Part shown: in pieces, positions 1 to 8,306 of the stretch
Layout of the letters: every line of letters starts with the position of its first letter
Position numbering within the stretch: position 1 is the stretch's first letter
Source of the DNA: Comamonas avium
GTDB lineage: Bacteria; Pseudomonadota; Gammaproteobacteria; Burkholderiales; Burkholderiaceae_C
Assembly (NCBI RefSeq): GCF_014836675.1
Contig: NZ_JACSQK010000007.1
Span: 79,126-136,698, forward strand
Length of the DNA stretch: 57,573 nucleotides
Reading direction: 5' to 3'
Position numbers and translations under genes: made by a program
Notes under the pieces: model-generated
What the model saw: only the letters and a program-made list of their open reading frames with translations
Told to the model about the DNA's origin: nothing
Database searches by the model: none

Positions 1-75
1 GGTGCCGGTTGTCGGATTCGAACTGACGACCTACCGCTTACAAGGCGGGTGCTCTACCAACTGAGCTAAACCGGC
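1..75 (-). tRNA. tRNA-Thr (UGU), downstream copy
   Basis: The reverse strand folds as a tRNA. It has acceptor GCCGGTT pairing with AACCGGC, a D arm, the anticodon loop CTTGTAA (anticodon TGT, threonine), and a T arm with GTTCGAATC. The encoded CCA end is cut by the window edge: CC lies at 1-2 and the final A would fall just outside. The sequence is identical to the copy at 141-216. The anticodon stem has one C27/U43 mismatch in both copies. Confidence 0.95.
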
Positions 76-120
76 GATCCGCTTCGCAGGCCAGAGGCTG
101 CTGAAGGGACAAGATGCAAC

Positions 121-146
121 AAAAAAAGAAGCACCAAAATTGGTGC
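121..146 (-). terminator. hairpin plus U-run between the tandem tRNA genes
   Basis: On the minus strand the 3' end of the upstream tRNA (GCACCA) can pair with TGGTGC a few bases further on. The hairpin is followed by TTCTTTTTTTG. The left arm of this terminator-like hairpin is therefore the 3' end of the tRNA itself. It could end or attenuate transcription before the second copy, or define the 3' processing substrate. Confidence 0.55.
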
Positions 147-216
147 CGGTTGTCGGATTCGAACTGACGACCTACCGCTTACAAGGCGGGTGCTCTACCA
201 ACTGAGCTAAACCGGC
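141..216 (-). tRNA. tRNA-Thr (UGU), upstream copy
   Basis: This is a complete tRNA with encoded CCA (141-143), anticodon TGT and standard D and T arms. It matches the copy at 1-75 base for base. It lies 49 bases downstream of the sspB stop on the same strand, and the spacer holds a plausible promoter of its own. Confidence 0.97.
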
Positions 217-226
217 GAAGACCGCG

Positions 227-232
227 ATTCTA
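227..232 (-). promoter_or_regulatory. possible -10 box of the tRNA-Thr promoter
   Basis: TAGAAT on the minus strand ends 11 bases before the tRNA 5' end. It is followed by a GC-rich discriminator (CGCGG), as is usual for stable-RNA promoters. The matching -35 region is poor (a T-run), so this is a weak call. Confidence 0.35.
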
Positions 233-265
233 ATACAAGTTTCGCAGTCAAAAAACGAAATCTGA

Positions 266-805
266 TTATTTCACGCGCTTAAAAGCGGGTCGACCGCCGC
301 CACCCGGGCTTGGTGGCCGTGGCTGATCATCGCCAGAGTCAGAAATTTTGGTCGTCGAAGTGACCAGCTGCATGACCTGAGATGCGCGCTCATCGTCCTG
401 TGCTGGCACTTCAGACAACCCATCCTCCGCAGCGTCACTCAGACCAAGATCTGTCGCAGCATCAGAAAGCTCAGACAACAGGTCGTCCACCACGGGGAAA
501 GACATGCCCTGTCCCGATTCACGCGCATAGATCGCCTGCACACGCTCAACAGGCACCATGATTTCACGCGGTTTTCCACCGAACCGGGCCTTGAATTCAA
601 TGTATTCATTGCCCAGCTGCAGATTGCCTGTGGCGTCATAGCCCACGTTCAGCACAATCTCGCCATCCTTGACAAATTCGCGAGGAACTTGCACTGAACG
701 ATCGACCTTCACAGCCAGATAAGGCGTCAGACCATTGTCCGTACACCATTCATGGAGGGCGCGAATCAAATACGGCCGCGTTGAAGTGGTGGTGGGCTCG
801 TTCAT
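266..805 (-). CDS. sspB: ClpXP protease specificity-enhancing factor SspB
   Basis: This 179-residue protein has the SspB fold region at about residues 8-105 (RPYLIRALHEW, VNVGYDATGNLQ, FGGKPREIMVPVERV, IYARESGQGM), then an acidic variable linker and a basic tail (FKRVK). In the known family SspB delivers ssrA-tagged proteins to ClpXP through its C-terminal tail. The ATG at 805 is preferred over a TTG two codons upstream because GGAA lies 7 bases before it. It follows sspA at a 49-base gap, the usual betaproteobacterial order. Confidence 0.93.
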   Translation of the reverse strand: MNEPTTTSTRPYLIRALHEWCTDNGLTPYLAVKVDRSVQVPREFVKDGEIVLNVGYDATGNLQLGNEYIEFKARFGGKPREIMVPVERVQAIYARESGQGMSFPVVDDLLSELSDAATDLGLSDAAEDGLSEVPAQDDERASQVMQLVTSTTKISDSGDDQPRPPSPGGGGRPAFKRVK

Positions 806-854
806 GTACAAATTCCAGCGACAGCAAAAACAGAAGACTCAGGCACTCACGCAA

Positions 855-1466
855 TTACTTGCGCATCACCTTCTCAGAAGGCGTCAGTGCTTCAATGTAG
901 GCAGGGCGCGAGAAAATGCGCTCAGCGTACTTCAGCAAGGGCGCAGCATTTTTGCTCAGCTCAATGCCGTAGTAATCCAGACGCCACAACAAAGGTGCAA
1001 TCGCCACGTCCAGCATCGAGAAACCCTCGCCCAGCATGTACTTGTTCTTCAAGAACACCGGTGCCAGTTGCGTCAGGCGGTCACGGATGTGCTGACGCGC
1101 CTTCTCAACTTCCTTCTCATTGCCCTTGACGTTGCGCTGCTCCAGCGTGTTCACGTGCACGAACAATTCTTTTTCGAAGTTCAGCAAAAACAGACGCACG
1201 CGTGCGCGATCGACAGGGTCACCGGGCATCAACTGAGGATGAGGAAAGCGCTCATCAATGTACTCATTGATGATGTTCGACTCATACAGGATCAAATCAC
1301 GTTCGACCAAGATCGGCACTTGGCCATAGGGATTCATGGCCGCGATCTCTTCGGGCTTGTTGTACAAGTCCACGTCACGGATTTCGAAATCCATTCCCTT
1401 TTCGAACAGCACAAAGCGGCAACGGTGGGAATAAGGGCAAGTCGTTCCCGAATAAAGCACCATCAT
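855..1466 (-). CDS. sspA: stringent starvation protein A (GST-fold)
   Basis: The protein has 203 residues. The N-terminal thioredoxin-like part carries CPYSHRCR (about residues 10-17) and the cis-Pro region YGQVPILVERD. The C-terminal part is all-helical as in glutathione S-transferases (MLGEGFSMLDVAIAPLLWRL). In the known family SspA is an RNA-polymerase-associated stress regulator rather than an active transferase. GGAG sits 8 bases before the start. It lies downstream of petC, separated by a terminator-like hairpin, so its level may be set apart from the bc1 genes. Confidence 0.95.
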   Translation of the reverse strand: MMVLYSGTTCPYSHRCRFVLFEKGMDFEIRDVDLYNKPEEIAAMNPYGQVPILVERDLILYESNIINEYIDERFPHPQLMPGDPVDRARVRLFLLNFEKELFVHVNTLEQRNVKGNEKEVEKARQHIRDRLTQLAPVFLKNKYMLGEGFSMLDVAIAPLLWRLDYYGIELSKNAAPLLKYAERIFSRPAYIEALTPSEKVMRK

Positions 1467-1485
1467 GGCGGAAGCTCCTAAAAAT

Positions 1486-1519
1486 CAAAAAGAGTGGGAC
1501 GCTCAAAAAGCGCCCACTC
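1486..1519 (-). terminator. terminator/attenuator between petC and sspA
   Basis: Minus-strand arms GAGTGGG and CCCACTC with extra internal pairs (GCGCT/AGCG) are followed by TTTTTGATTTTT. The position just after the petC stop suggests it partly insulates sspA-sspB from the bc1 operon. Confidence 0.7.
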
Positions 1520-1573
1520 CACCAAGACCAGACCGCTTTGCACCCAGGTGCAAAGTGGCAACAGGCTGTCTAT

Positions 1574-2332
1574 TTATTTGACGTCTTTCCAGAAGGCGGC
1601 ATTCAATCGCCAGGCGATCAAAATAAAGATGCCCAGGAAAATCAAGACGCCAACACCGACGCGAATACGGGTATTTTGGGCTGGCTCCCCCATCCATTGC
1701 AGGAAGTTGACCAAATCACCAACTGTCTGATCGTACTCTTGTGTGCTCATTGTGCCTTGAGAGATGGTTTCCCAGCCCTTAAACACTTGGGTGTTTTGCC
1801 CATGAACCTCGACATTTTCCAAGATTGCACGGCGCTCGCCCTGCAACTGCCACAGCACGTGTGGCATACCCACCGAAGGGAACACCAGATTGTTCCAGCC
1901 TGTGGCTTTGGTTTCATCGCGGTAGAACGTACGCAGGAAAGTGTAGAGGTAATCTGCACCAGAGCCGCCTGCACCTGCACGTGAACGGGCAATCACCGTC
2001 AAATCAGGTGGATTGGCACCAAACCAGTTGGTCGCCTGCTTGGGATCAATCGCGGCCACCATCGTGTCCCCTACCTTGTCGGTAGTGAACAACAGGTTGC
2101 TCTTGATCTCTTGCTCGCTCAGTCCGATGTCTGTCAATCGGTTAAAGCGCATGAATGCAGCAGAGTGGCATCCCAGGCAGTAGTTCACAAACAGTTTGGC
2201 ACCGTTTTGCAATGACGCTTGGTTGGTGGTATCAACCGGTGCCTTGTCCAGCGGCACCAAGCCGCCGCCCGCAGCGAGTGCGCCACCAGCCAGGCCGAGC
2301 GCCGTCACCAGCGTGAGGATTAGTTTTTTCAT
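1574..2332 (-). CDS. petC: ubiquinol-cytochrome c reductase, cytochrome c1
   Basis: The protein has 252 residues with a cleavable signal peptide (MKKLILTLVTALGLAGGALA). The heme c motif CLGCH sits at residues 52-56, with a probable axial Met in SVGMPHVLW. A C-terminal transmembrane anchor (VGVGVLIFLGIFILIAW) ends in a basic tail. It accepts electrons from the Rieske protein and passes them to soluble cytochrome c in the periplasm. It follows petB by 17 bases in a petA-petB-petC operon. Confidence 0.97.
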   Translation of the reverse strand: MKKLILTLVTALGLAGGALAAGGGLVPLDKAPVDTTNQASLQNGAKLFVNYCLGCHSAAFMRFNRLTDIGLSEQEIKSNLLFTTDKVGDTMVAAIDPKQATNWFGANPPDLTVIARSRAGAGGSGADYLYTFLRTFYRDETKATGWNNLVFPSVGMPHVLWQLQGERRAILENVEVHGQNTQVFKGWETISQGTMSTQEYDQTVGDLVNFLQWMGEPAQNTRIRVGVGVLIFLGIFILIAWRLNAAFWKDVK

Positions 2333-2349
2333 TGTTCTTGTCTCCTAGC

Positions 2350-3765
2350 TCAGTGGGGCTTGAAAGTCACGCGATCAGGCACAGGCTTAGGTGTGCCCAG
2401 CTGGCTCCACCAAGGCATCAACAAGAAGAAGCCGAAGTAGAACAAAGTGCCAACTTGCGAAACGCGCTCGCCGATGGGCGATGGAGGCTGCACACCCAGG
2501 TAGCCCAAGATCAGGAAGTTCACCACAAACACGGCATACAGGTATTTATGCCAGCTAGGACGGTAGCGGATGGACTTCACAGGGCTCAGGTCAAACCATG
2601 GCAGGCCAAACAAGATCACCACCGCACCACCCATGACCACCACACCCCAGAACTTGGCATCAATACCCAGCATCAAGGCCACGACGACAACCGCAGCACC
2701 TGCGATCACCAGCTTGAACAAGCCAGCCATCTTGGTTTTGAACACCGCAAACACGGCAGCCAAGCCCACGCAGGCAACCAGCACGTACATCATCTCCGTG
2801 GTGATCGCACGCAGCATCGAATAGAACGGCGTGAAATACCAGACGGGTGCAATGTGCGCAGGCGTCTTGAGCGGATCAGCAGGAATAAAGTTGTTGTATT
2901 CCAAGAAGTAGCCACCGAACTCAGGCGCAAAGAACACCACCGCCGAGAACAGGAACAGGAACACACCCACGCCAAAGATGTCGTGCACCGTGTAGTAAGG
3001 GTGGAAGGGAATGCCATCCAGCGGGTTACCCTTGGCATCCTTGGGCGCGCCAGGGGCCTTGATTTCCACGCCATCAGGATTGTTCGAACCCACATCGTGC
3101 AGCGCCAGCAAGTGCGCAACCACCAAGCCCAGCAGCACCAGCGGCACGGCAATCACGTGGAAGCTGAAGAAGCGGTTGAGCGTTGCATCACCCACCACGT
3201 AGTCGCCACGAATCAGCAGCGCCAGATCGGGCCCCACGAAGGGAATGGCGGCAAACAGGTTAACAATCACCTGCGCACCCCAGTACGACATCTGGCCCCA
3301 TGGCAGCAGATAGCCCATGAAGGCTTCGGCCATCAGCGCCAGGAAGATGGCACAGCCAAAGATCCACACCAGCTCACGCGGCTTGCGATAGGAACCGTAC
3401 AAAAGACCACGGAACATGTGCAAATACACCACCACAAAGAAGGCCGAAGCGCCTGTGGAGTGCATGTAGCGAATCAGCCAGCCCCAGGGCACATCACGCA
3501 TGATGTATTCCACAGAAGCGAATGCCTTTTCAGCATCTGGCTTGTAGTGCATGACCAGAAAAATACCGGTCACGATCTGGATCACCAGCACCAGCAGTGC
3601 CAGAGAGCCGAAGATGTACCAGAAGTTGAAGTTTTTAGGAGCGTAGTACTCCGACATGTGCTGCTTGTAGCCAGCAAATGCCGATGGAAACCGGTTTTCA
3701 AACCAGTTCGTCACCTTGGCGCCGGTGGAGGCATTCGGGTCGAGTTCTTTGAATTCGTGGGCCAT
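2350..3765 (-). CDS. petB: ubiquinol-cytochrome c reductase, cytochrome b
   Basis: This 471-residue membrane protein has about eight transmembrane helices. Candidate heme-ligand histidines are H102/H116 and H203/H218. The Qo-site motif usually written PEWY is PVWY here (residues 307-310), a variant known in proteobacterial lineages. It oxidises ubiquinol and reduces quinone at a second site. The insert after helix D (about residues 224-255, NNPDGVEIKAPGAPKDAKGN) and the long C-terminal region fit betaproteobacterial cytochrome b. It lies 15 bases after petA. Confidence 0.97.
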   Translation of the reverse strand: MAHEFKELDPNASTGAKVTNWFENRFPSAFAGYKQHMSEYYAPKNFNFWYIFGSLALLVLVIQIVTGIFLVMHYKPDAEKAFASVEYIMRDVPWGWLIRYMHSTGASAFFVVVYLHMFRGLLYGSYRKPRELVWIFGCAIFLALMAEAFMGYLLPWGQMSYWGAQVIVNLFAAIPFVGPDLALLIRGDYVVGDATLNRFFSFHVIAVPLVLLGLVVAHLLALHDVGSNNPDGVEIKAPGAPKDAKGNPLDGIPFHPYYTVHDIFGVGVFLFLFSAVVFFAPEFGGYFLEYNNFIPADPLKTPAHIAPVWYFTPFYSMLRAITTEMMYVLVACVGLAAVFAVFKTKMAGLFKLVIAGAAVVVVALMLGIDAKFWGVVVMGGAVVILFGLPWFDLSPVKSIRYRPSWHKYLYAVFVVNFLILGYLGVQPPSPIGERVSQVGTLFYFGFFLLMPWWSQLGTPKPVPDRVTFKPH

Positions 3766-3780
3766 GTTGTGTTAACTCCC

Positions 3781-4377
3781 TCAAGCCTTGTCTTCACCGA
3801 TCAGGAGTTGGGTCTCTGACAGGTACATGTGGGGTGGCACTTCCAGGTTGTCTGGAGCGGGCTTGTTCTTGAACACGCGACCAGCCATGTCAAAGGTTGA
3901 ACCGTGGCAAGGGCACAGGAAGCCGCCCTTCCAGTCGGCGGGCAGCGAAGGCTGAGCACCGGTGTGGAACTTATCGACAGGCGAGCAACCCAAGTGGGTG
4001 CAGATACCTACGCAGACCAGAACCTCTTCCTTGATCGAGCGCCAGGTGTTGCGGGCGTAAACAGGAGTGAACTCGTCAGGGTTGCGCTTGGAGTCCGGGT
4101 CAGCCAGTTGCGAGTCCAGGGTTGCCAGATCGTCGAGCTGCTCTTTGGTGCGACGAATGATCCACACGGGCTTGCCGCGCCATTCAACCGTGAGCTTCTC
4201 GCCAGGTTGCAGGGCGGAAATATCTACCTCTACTGCGGCCCCAGCGGCCTTGGCCTTTTCCGAAGGCTGAAAGGTACTCACAAAGGGTACAGCGGCTGCC
4301 ACGCCGCCTACCGCACCAGCACAGGCGGACGTGATGATCCACGTCCGTTTGCTGGAGTCGACAGGTGTTTCGCTCAT
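3781..4377 (-). CDS. petA: ubiquinol-cytochrome c reductase, Rieske iron-sulfur subunit
   Basis: The protein has 198 residues. The [2Fe-2S] ligands are C126/H128 in CTHLGC and C155/H158 in CPCHGS, with C131 and C157 placed for the structural disulfide. The N-terminal membrane segment follows SSKRTWIITSA, a Tat-like signal with Lys-Arg rather than Arg-Arg. Rieske subunits are normally Tat-exported, and tatABC lies in this window. It is the first gene of the petABC operon and is divergent from mscL. Confidence 0.97.
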   Translation of the reverse strand: MSETPVDSSKRTWIITSACAGAVGGVAAAVPFVSTFQPSEKAKAAGAAVEVDISALQPGEKLTVEWRGKPVWIIRRTKEQLDDLATLDSQLADPDSKRNPDEFTPVYARNTWRSIKEEVLVCVGICTHLGCSPVDKFHTGAQPSLPADWKGGFLCPCHGSTFDMAGRVFKNKPAPDNLEVPPHMYLSETQLLIGEDKA

Positions 4378-4524
4378 GGGGATCCTCGATAAACATCGCT
4401 AGGTATAAGGACAATCGAGAAATTGTAGCGGAGCGAAAAACAGGAATCCAAGCACGCGTCTGACACGCTTCTTGCGTTAGATCACGCAATATGCCGTATC
4501 TCAATCAATGTGTGGAGCACGTGT

Positions 4525-4953
4525 ATGGGCATGATGCAGGAGTTTCGTGAGTTTGCGGTCAAAGGCAATGTGATGGATTTGGCCGTTGGCGTGATCATTG
4601 GTGGGGCGTTTGGGAAAATCGTTGATTCCGTCGTCAACGACCTGATCATGCCAATGGTCGGCCTGGTCTTTGGCAAGCTGGATTTCTCGAACTTGTTTGT
4701 AGTGCTGGGCTCAGTGCCTGAGGGAACACCGCGCACTTTGGCGGCGCTGAAAACGGCTGGAATTCCGGTTTTCGCCTATGGCAACTTCATCACCGTGGCT
4801 GTGAATTTTGTAATTCTGGCCTTCATTATTTTCATAATGATCAAGCAAATCAACCGCTTAAAACGTGAAGCGCCTGCAGCACCTGCGCAACCCGAGGTCG
4901 CAACAGAAGAGGTGCTGCTGCTGCGTGAAATTCGCGACCAGTTGCGCCGTTGA
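4525..4953 (+). CDS. mscL: large-conductance mechanosensitive channel MscL
   Basis: The protein has 142 residues. The amphipathic N-terminus ([15 protein letters not shown]) leads into TM1 ([28 protein letters not shown]), a short periplasmic loop, TM2 ([19 protein letters not shown]) and a cytoplasmic helical bundle ([11 protein letters not shown]). It opens under membrane tension to release solutes in hypo-osmotic shock. The start at 4525 is chosen because GGAG lies 7 bases upstream. An in-frame GTG at 4510 is less likely. Confidence 0.96.
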   Translation: MGMMQEFREFAVKGNVMDLAVGVIIGGAFGKIVDSVVNDLIMPMVGLVFGKLDFSNLFVVLGSVPEGTPRTLAALKTAGIPVFAYGNFITVAVNFVILAFIIFIMIKQINRLKREAPAAPAQPEVATEEVLLLREIRDQLRR

Positions 4954-5000
4954 TTCAACACCTTTCGCCCAGCGGTTGATGCACCGCTGGCACCCCACCC

Positions 5001-5032
5001 GGGCCGCTCCATGAATGGGCGGCCTTTGTTTT
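5001..5032 (+). terminator. mscL terminator
   Basis: Arms GGCCGC (5002-5007) and GCGGCC (5019-5024) are followed by TTTGTTTT. The element sits between the convergent ends of mscL and pdxA, and its T-run overlaps the pdxA stop codon. Confidence 0.75.
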
Positions 5033-6080
5033 AATGGTCGGCTGGCGCAGCCAAACGCCATGCCATGCGCACCGCTTCAATCAGGCTGGATGCGTTGGCA
5101 ATACCTTGTCCAGCGATGTCAAAAGCGGTGCCATGGTCAGGGCTGGTGCGCACCATGGGCAAGCCCAAAGTCACGTTTACCCCCTCCTCAACACCCAAAT
5201 ACTTGATCGGGATCAACCCTTGGTCGTGGTACATCGCCAACACCACGTCGAATTCCCCAGCGTGGCCGTCAACATCTCTTGCGCGCATAAAGATTGTGTC
5301 GGGTGCAAATGGTCCCTGCACATCCATTCCCTCCCCGCGTGCAGCAGCCACAGCGGGGGCAATGGTGGTGCGCTCTTCACTGCCAAATAATCCGCCCTCC
5401 CCGGCGTGCGGATTCAGGCCTGCCACTGCAATGCGCGGTACATGGCCCAGCATGCGCTGCAAAGCCGCATGGGTGATGCGCAGTGTCTGCAAGATGTTGT
5501 CATACGTCACGGCCTCAATCGCCTGCCGCAGCGAGACATGAATGCTCACCAGCACGGTGCGCAACTCATTGTTGGCCAGCATCATGCGCACCGGCATGGC
5601 CTCCAGGCTGACCCCCGCATACTGTGCTGCCTCGGCTTGCAGCAACTCGGTATGGCCCGGAAAGCGCACCCCAGCGGCGTGCAAAGCTTCTTTGTGCAGC
5701 GGCGCCGTCACCAGGGCCGCAATATCACCATGCAGTGCCGCGCGCGTGGCCCATTGCACGCTCAATGCCGCACCCCGGCCAGCCTCTGCACTCACGGCCC
5801 CCCAGGTTGCTGGTGCAGGCATATCAGGCACCTGCAGCACAGGCATGCAGCGCGGTGGCACCTGCCATGCCTCCTCAGGCGAGGCAATGACCGCCACAGG
5901 CAAATGACCGTCTCCTGCTTGCAAGATGGCGCGGGCACCACGACGCATGGTTGCGACATCACCGGCCACAAAGCAGCCCTGCAACAGTGCTGGCTGATCA
6001 CGAAATGCTTTGGCGATGATCTCGGGCCCAATGCCCGCTGAGTCGCCTTGTGTAATGGCGATGGCTTTTCTATTTTTCAT
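5031..6080 (-). CDS. pdxA: 4-hydroxythreonine-4-phosphate dehydrogenase PdxA
   Basis: This 349-residue enzyme of pyridoxal 5'-phosphate synthesis shows the family blocks VTAPLHKEAL, FPGHTELLQ, MMLANNELRTVLVSIH, GLNPHAGEGGLFG, MYHDQGLIPIKYLG and VNVTLGLPMVRTSPDHGTAFDIAG. These carry the metal-binding histidines. The N-terminal signature reads GDSAGIGPE, where Pro is usual in place of Ser. The ATG at 6080 has GGAGG 8 bases upstream. An in-frame TTG at 6095 overlaps that site and is rejected. Confidence 0.95.
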   Translation of the reverse strand: MKNRKAIAITQGDSAGIGPEIIAKAFRDQPALLQGCFVAGDVATMRRGARAILQAGDGHLPVAVIASPEEAWQVPPRCMPVLQVPDMPAPATWGAVSAEAGRGAALSVQWATRAALHGDIAALVTAPLHKEALHAAGVRFPGHTELLQAEAAQYAGVSLEAMPVRMMLANNELRTVLVSIHVSLRQAIEAVTYDNILQTLRITHAALQRMLGHVPRIAVAGLNPHAGEGGLFGSEERTTIAPAVAAARGEGMDVQGPFAPDTIFMRARDVDGHAGEFDVVLAMYHDQGLIPIKYLGVEEGVNVTLGLPMVRTSPDHGTAFDIAGQGIANASSLIEAVRMAWRLAAPADH

Positions 6081-6095
6081 GTAACCGGCCTCCAA

Positions 6096-6123
6096 AGCTT
6101 ATGCAGTAACCGCCAGCAGCTAT
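6096..6123. repeat. short copy of the AGCT/AGCGCTT palindromic repeat
   Basis: On the minus strand this reads ATAGCTGCTGGCGGTTACTG then CATAAGCTT. It sits in the 48-base gap between the Nif3-like gene and pdxA, immediately before the pdxA ribosome binding site. It is a degenerate short form of the repeat seen at 44342-44376. Confidence 0.5.
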
Positions 6124-6128
6124 CAAAC

Positions 6129-6878
6129 TTAAGCCGGATTATCAATTTCAATGAAACGATGTGACACACCCAGCTGCTGCGCTGCATGCGCTGCCACAGC
6201 AGGTGCGCCATAACGCTCTGTGGCGTGATGACCTGCAGCAATAAAAGTACTGCCTGTTTCACGGGCCAGATGGGCCTGTGGTTCCGAAATCTCGCCGGTG
6301 ACAAACGCATCAGCGCCAGCGGCCAAGGCACTTTCATAAAAGCCCTGGGCCCCACCCGTGCACCATGCCAGACGCCTGATAGGCTGGCTGGGCGCACCAC
6401 TCACACAAGTGACGGGACGGCCCAGCACTGCCTGAACGTGTGCAGCCAGTGCATCGGAGTTGGCGAAGCTGACATGGCCCAGCATGCCCAGAGCCTGATC
6501 ACCAAAAGTGTCATCGCATTGCACGCCCAACCGAGCGCCCAGCTGGGCGTTATTGCCCAGCTCAGGGTGCGCATCCAGCGGCAGGTGGTAGGCAAAAAGA
6601 CTGATGTCATGCGCCAGCAACAGGCGGATGCGTTCTTTCATCCAGCCGGTAATGCGTCCATCCATGCCACGCCAGAACAGCCCGTGGTGGACAAAAATAG
6701 CGTCAGCCCCATCGGCAATGGCGGCCTCAATCAAGGCTCTGCTAGCCGTAACACCGCTGACGATATGGCGTATGTCTGTCTTGCCCTCGACCTGCAGGCC
6801 ATTGGGGCCATAGTCTTTGAAACGCTCAGGCTGCAGCAGGGCATCGAAATGGGCGAGGAGGTCTTGGCGCTGGATCAT
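6129..6878 (-). CDS. Nif3-like dinuclear metal center hexameric protein (YbgI family)
   Basis: The protein has 249 residues. The N-terminal half contains DYGPNGLQVEG and AIFVHHGLFWRG, the usual site of two metal-ligand histidines. The C-terminal half contains FVTGEISEPQAHLARETGSTFIAAGHHATERYG, the second metal-binding cluster. The family forms hexameric toroids and is often annotated GTP cyclohydrolase 1 type 2 homolog, but its physiological role is unsettled. It precedes pdxA by 48 bases on the same strand. Confidence 0.93.
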   Translation of the reverse strand: MIQRQDLLAHFDALLQPERFKDYGPNGLQVEGKTDIRHIVSGVTASRALIEAAIADGADAIFVHHGLFWRGMDGRITGWMKERIRLLLAHDISLFAYHLPLDAHPELGNNAQLGARLGVQCDDTFGDQALGMLGHVSFANSDALAAHVQAVLGRPVTCVSGAPSQPIRRLAWCTGGAQGFYESALAAGADAFVTGEISEPQAHLARETGSTFIAAGHHATERYGAPAVAAHAAQQLGVSHRFIEIDNPA

Positions 6879-6924
6879 GGGCTCGATTGTGCCAAGCCAT
6901 CACACCCACAACGCGCACAGGCAC

Positions 6925-6947
6925 AAAAAAGGCAGCCGAAGCTGCCC
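6925..6947 (-). terminator. terminator after the MFS transporter gene
   Basis: Minus-strand arms GGCAGC and GCTGCC close on a 4-base loop and are followed by TTTTTT. The element lies between the MFS stop codon and the Nif3-like start. Confidence 0.8.
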
Positions 6948-6977
6948 TTGAAATCGAGGACCAGACCAGAGGCCTGT

Positions 6978-8306
6978 TTACTTCCTGACTTTGGGCTGCC
7001 AGCCACGCGATGCCATGGGCCAGAAAAAGCCGATGGAAGCACCCAGCACACCCATGGCGGCCACATAGTGGGCCGGTGCCATCACATCGACCTGTTGCCA
7101 CACCGACACCAGCATGGGAGTCAGGCCACCGAACACGGCATAAGCCATGTTGTAGGCAAAGGACAAGCCCGTAAAGCGCACGGCCACAGGGAAGGCGCGC
7201 ACACCGACAATGGGCAGCAACGAGATAGAGCCAACAAAGAAGCCCACCAGCGCATAGCGCAGCACCAAAGTATCTTCGCCGGGCAGGTTCAGGTAAAAGA
7301 AGTAGGCAGAAGCCGTCATGCCGCCCCAGCCCAGCACCATGGTCCACTTGGTGCCAATCTTGTCGTTCAGCCACCCCCAGAACACGCAGCCAATGGTCAG
7401 CGTTACGGTGGCCACGGCATTGGCCATCATGGCAGCCGCTGGGGCGATGTGAAATACCTTTTGCAGGTAGGACGGCGTCATCAGCACCACCACCACCACG
7501 GCGGTGGACAGCACCCAGGTCATCAGCGCCACCAGCCAGCAAGCTTGCTTGTGCTCACGCAAGATGGTCTTGATGGGCATTTCCACATCGGCAGCCTTGC
7601 GTTTTTGCATGTCCTGAAACAGCGGCGTCTCATGCAGAAACTTGCGCAGATACACCGAAACCAGGCCCAGTACACCACCCACGATGAACGGCATGCGCCA
7701 GGCCCAGTCGTGGATTTCAGCCTGTGTATAGGTGCTATTGAGCCACACGCCAAAGATGGAGCCCAGGAAAATACCGCCGGTAATGCCCGACGTCAGCGTA
7801 CCAATGGCAAGGCCGTAGTTCTTGGCTGGCGAGTGCTCAGCCACAAACACCCAGGCACCTGGCATCTCGCCACCAATGGCAGCACCTTGCAGCACGCGCA
7901 TCAGCAGCAGCAGCAGCGGCGCTGCAATACCAATGCTTGCGTATGTAGGCAGCAGACCAATGACCAGCGTGGGCACGGCCATCAAAAAGATGGACAGCGT
8001 GAACATTTTCTTGCGGCCAATCTTGTCGCCGTAGTGGGCAATGATGATGCCGCCCAGAGGACGCGCCAGATAGCCGGCGGCAAAAATGCCCAGCGTTTGT
8101 AGCTGGCGCATCCACTCGGGCATGTCAGCTGGAAAAAATAGCGCGCCGATCACGTTCGCAAAGAACACGAACACGACGAAATCGTAAAACTCCAGTGTGC
8201 CGCCCAAGGCAGACAGGCTCAGAGTCTTGTAGTCCTCGCGGTTGAGAGGACGATGGTGTGCACCGCCCGCCACTTGGTGGGCTTGTGCATTCGGATGCTT
8301 ACTCAT
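6978..8306 (-). CDS. MFS transporter, metabolite:H+ symporter type
   Basis: This 442-residue protein has about 12 transmembrane helices. MFS signatures include GYLARPLGGIIIAHYGDKIGRKKM (loop 2-3) and RVLQGAAIGGEMPGAWVFVAEH, features of the sugar-porter/ProP/ShiA group of organic acid and osmolyte symporters. The substrate cannot be told from sequence. The ATG at 8306 has GGAAAG 8 bases upstream, whereas an upstream in-frame start lacks one. It is divergent from the DegS-like protease gene and followed by its own terminator. Confidence 0.9.
   Translation of the reverse strand: MSKHPNAQAHQVAGGAHHRPLNREDYKTLSLSALGGTLEFYDFVVFVFFANVIGALFFPADMPEWMRQLQTLGIFAAGYLARPLGGIIIAHYGDKIGRKKMFTLSIFLMAVPTLVIGLLPTYASIGIAAPLLLLLMRVLQGAAIGGEMPGAWVFVAEHSPAKNYGLAIGTLTSGITGGIFLGSIFGVWLNSTYTQAEIHDWAWRMPFIVGGVLGLVSVYLRKFLHETPLFQDMQKRKAADVEMPIKTILREHKQACWLVALMTWVLSTAVVVVVLMTPSYLQKVFHIAPAAAMMANAVATVTLTIGCVFWGWLNDKIGTKWTMVLGWGGMTASAYFFYLNLPGEDTLVLRYALVGFFVGSISLLPIVGVRAFPVAVRFTGLSFAYNMAYAVFGGLTPMLVSVWQQVDVMAPAHYVAAMGVLGASIGFFWPMASRGWQPKVRK

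Noticed and set aside
1..216. Tandem repeat or CRISPR-like unit
   Set aside because: The repeated 75 bases are two tRNA genes. There is no third unit or spacer pattern.
2332..3819. Open frame of 495 codons on the plus strand opposite petB
   Set aside because: It is the reverse shadow of cytochrome b, His- and Gln-rich with no recognisable motif.
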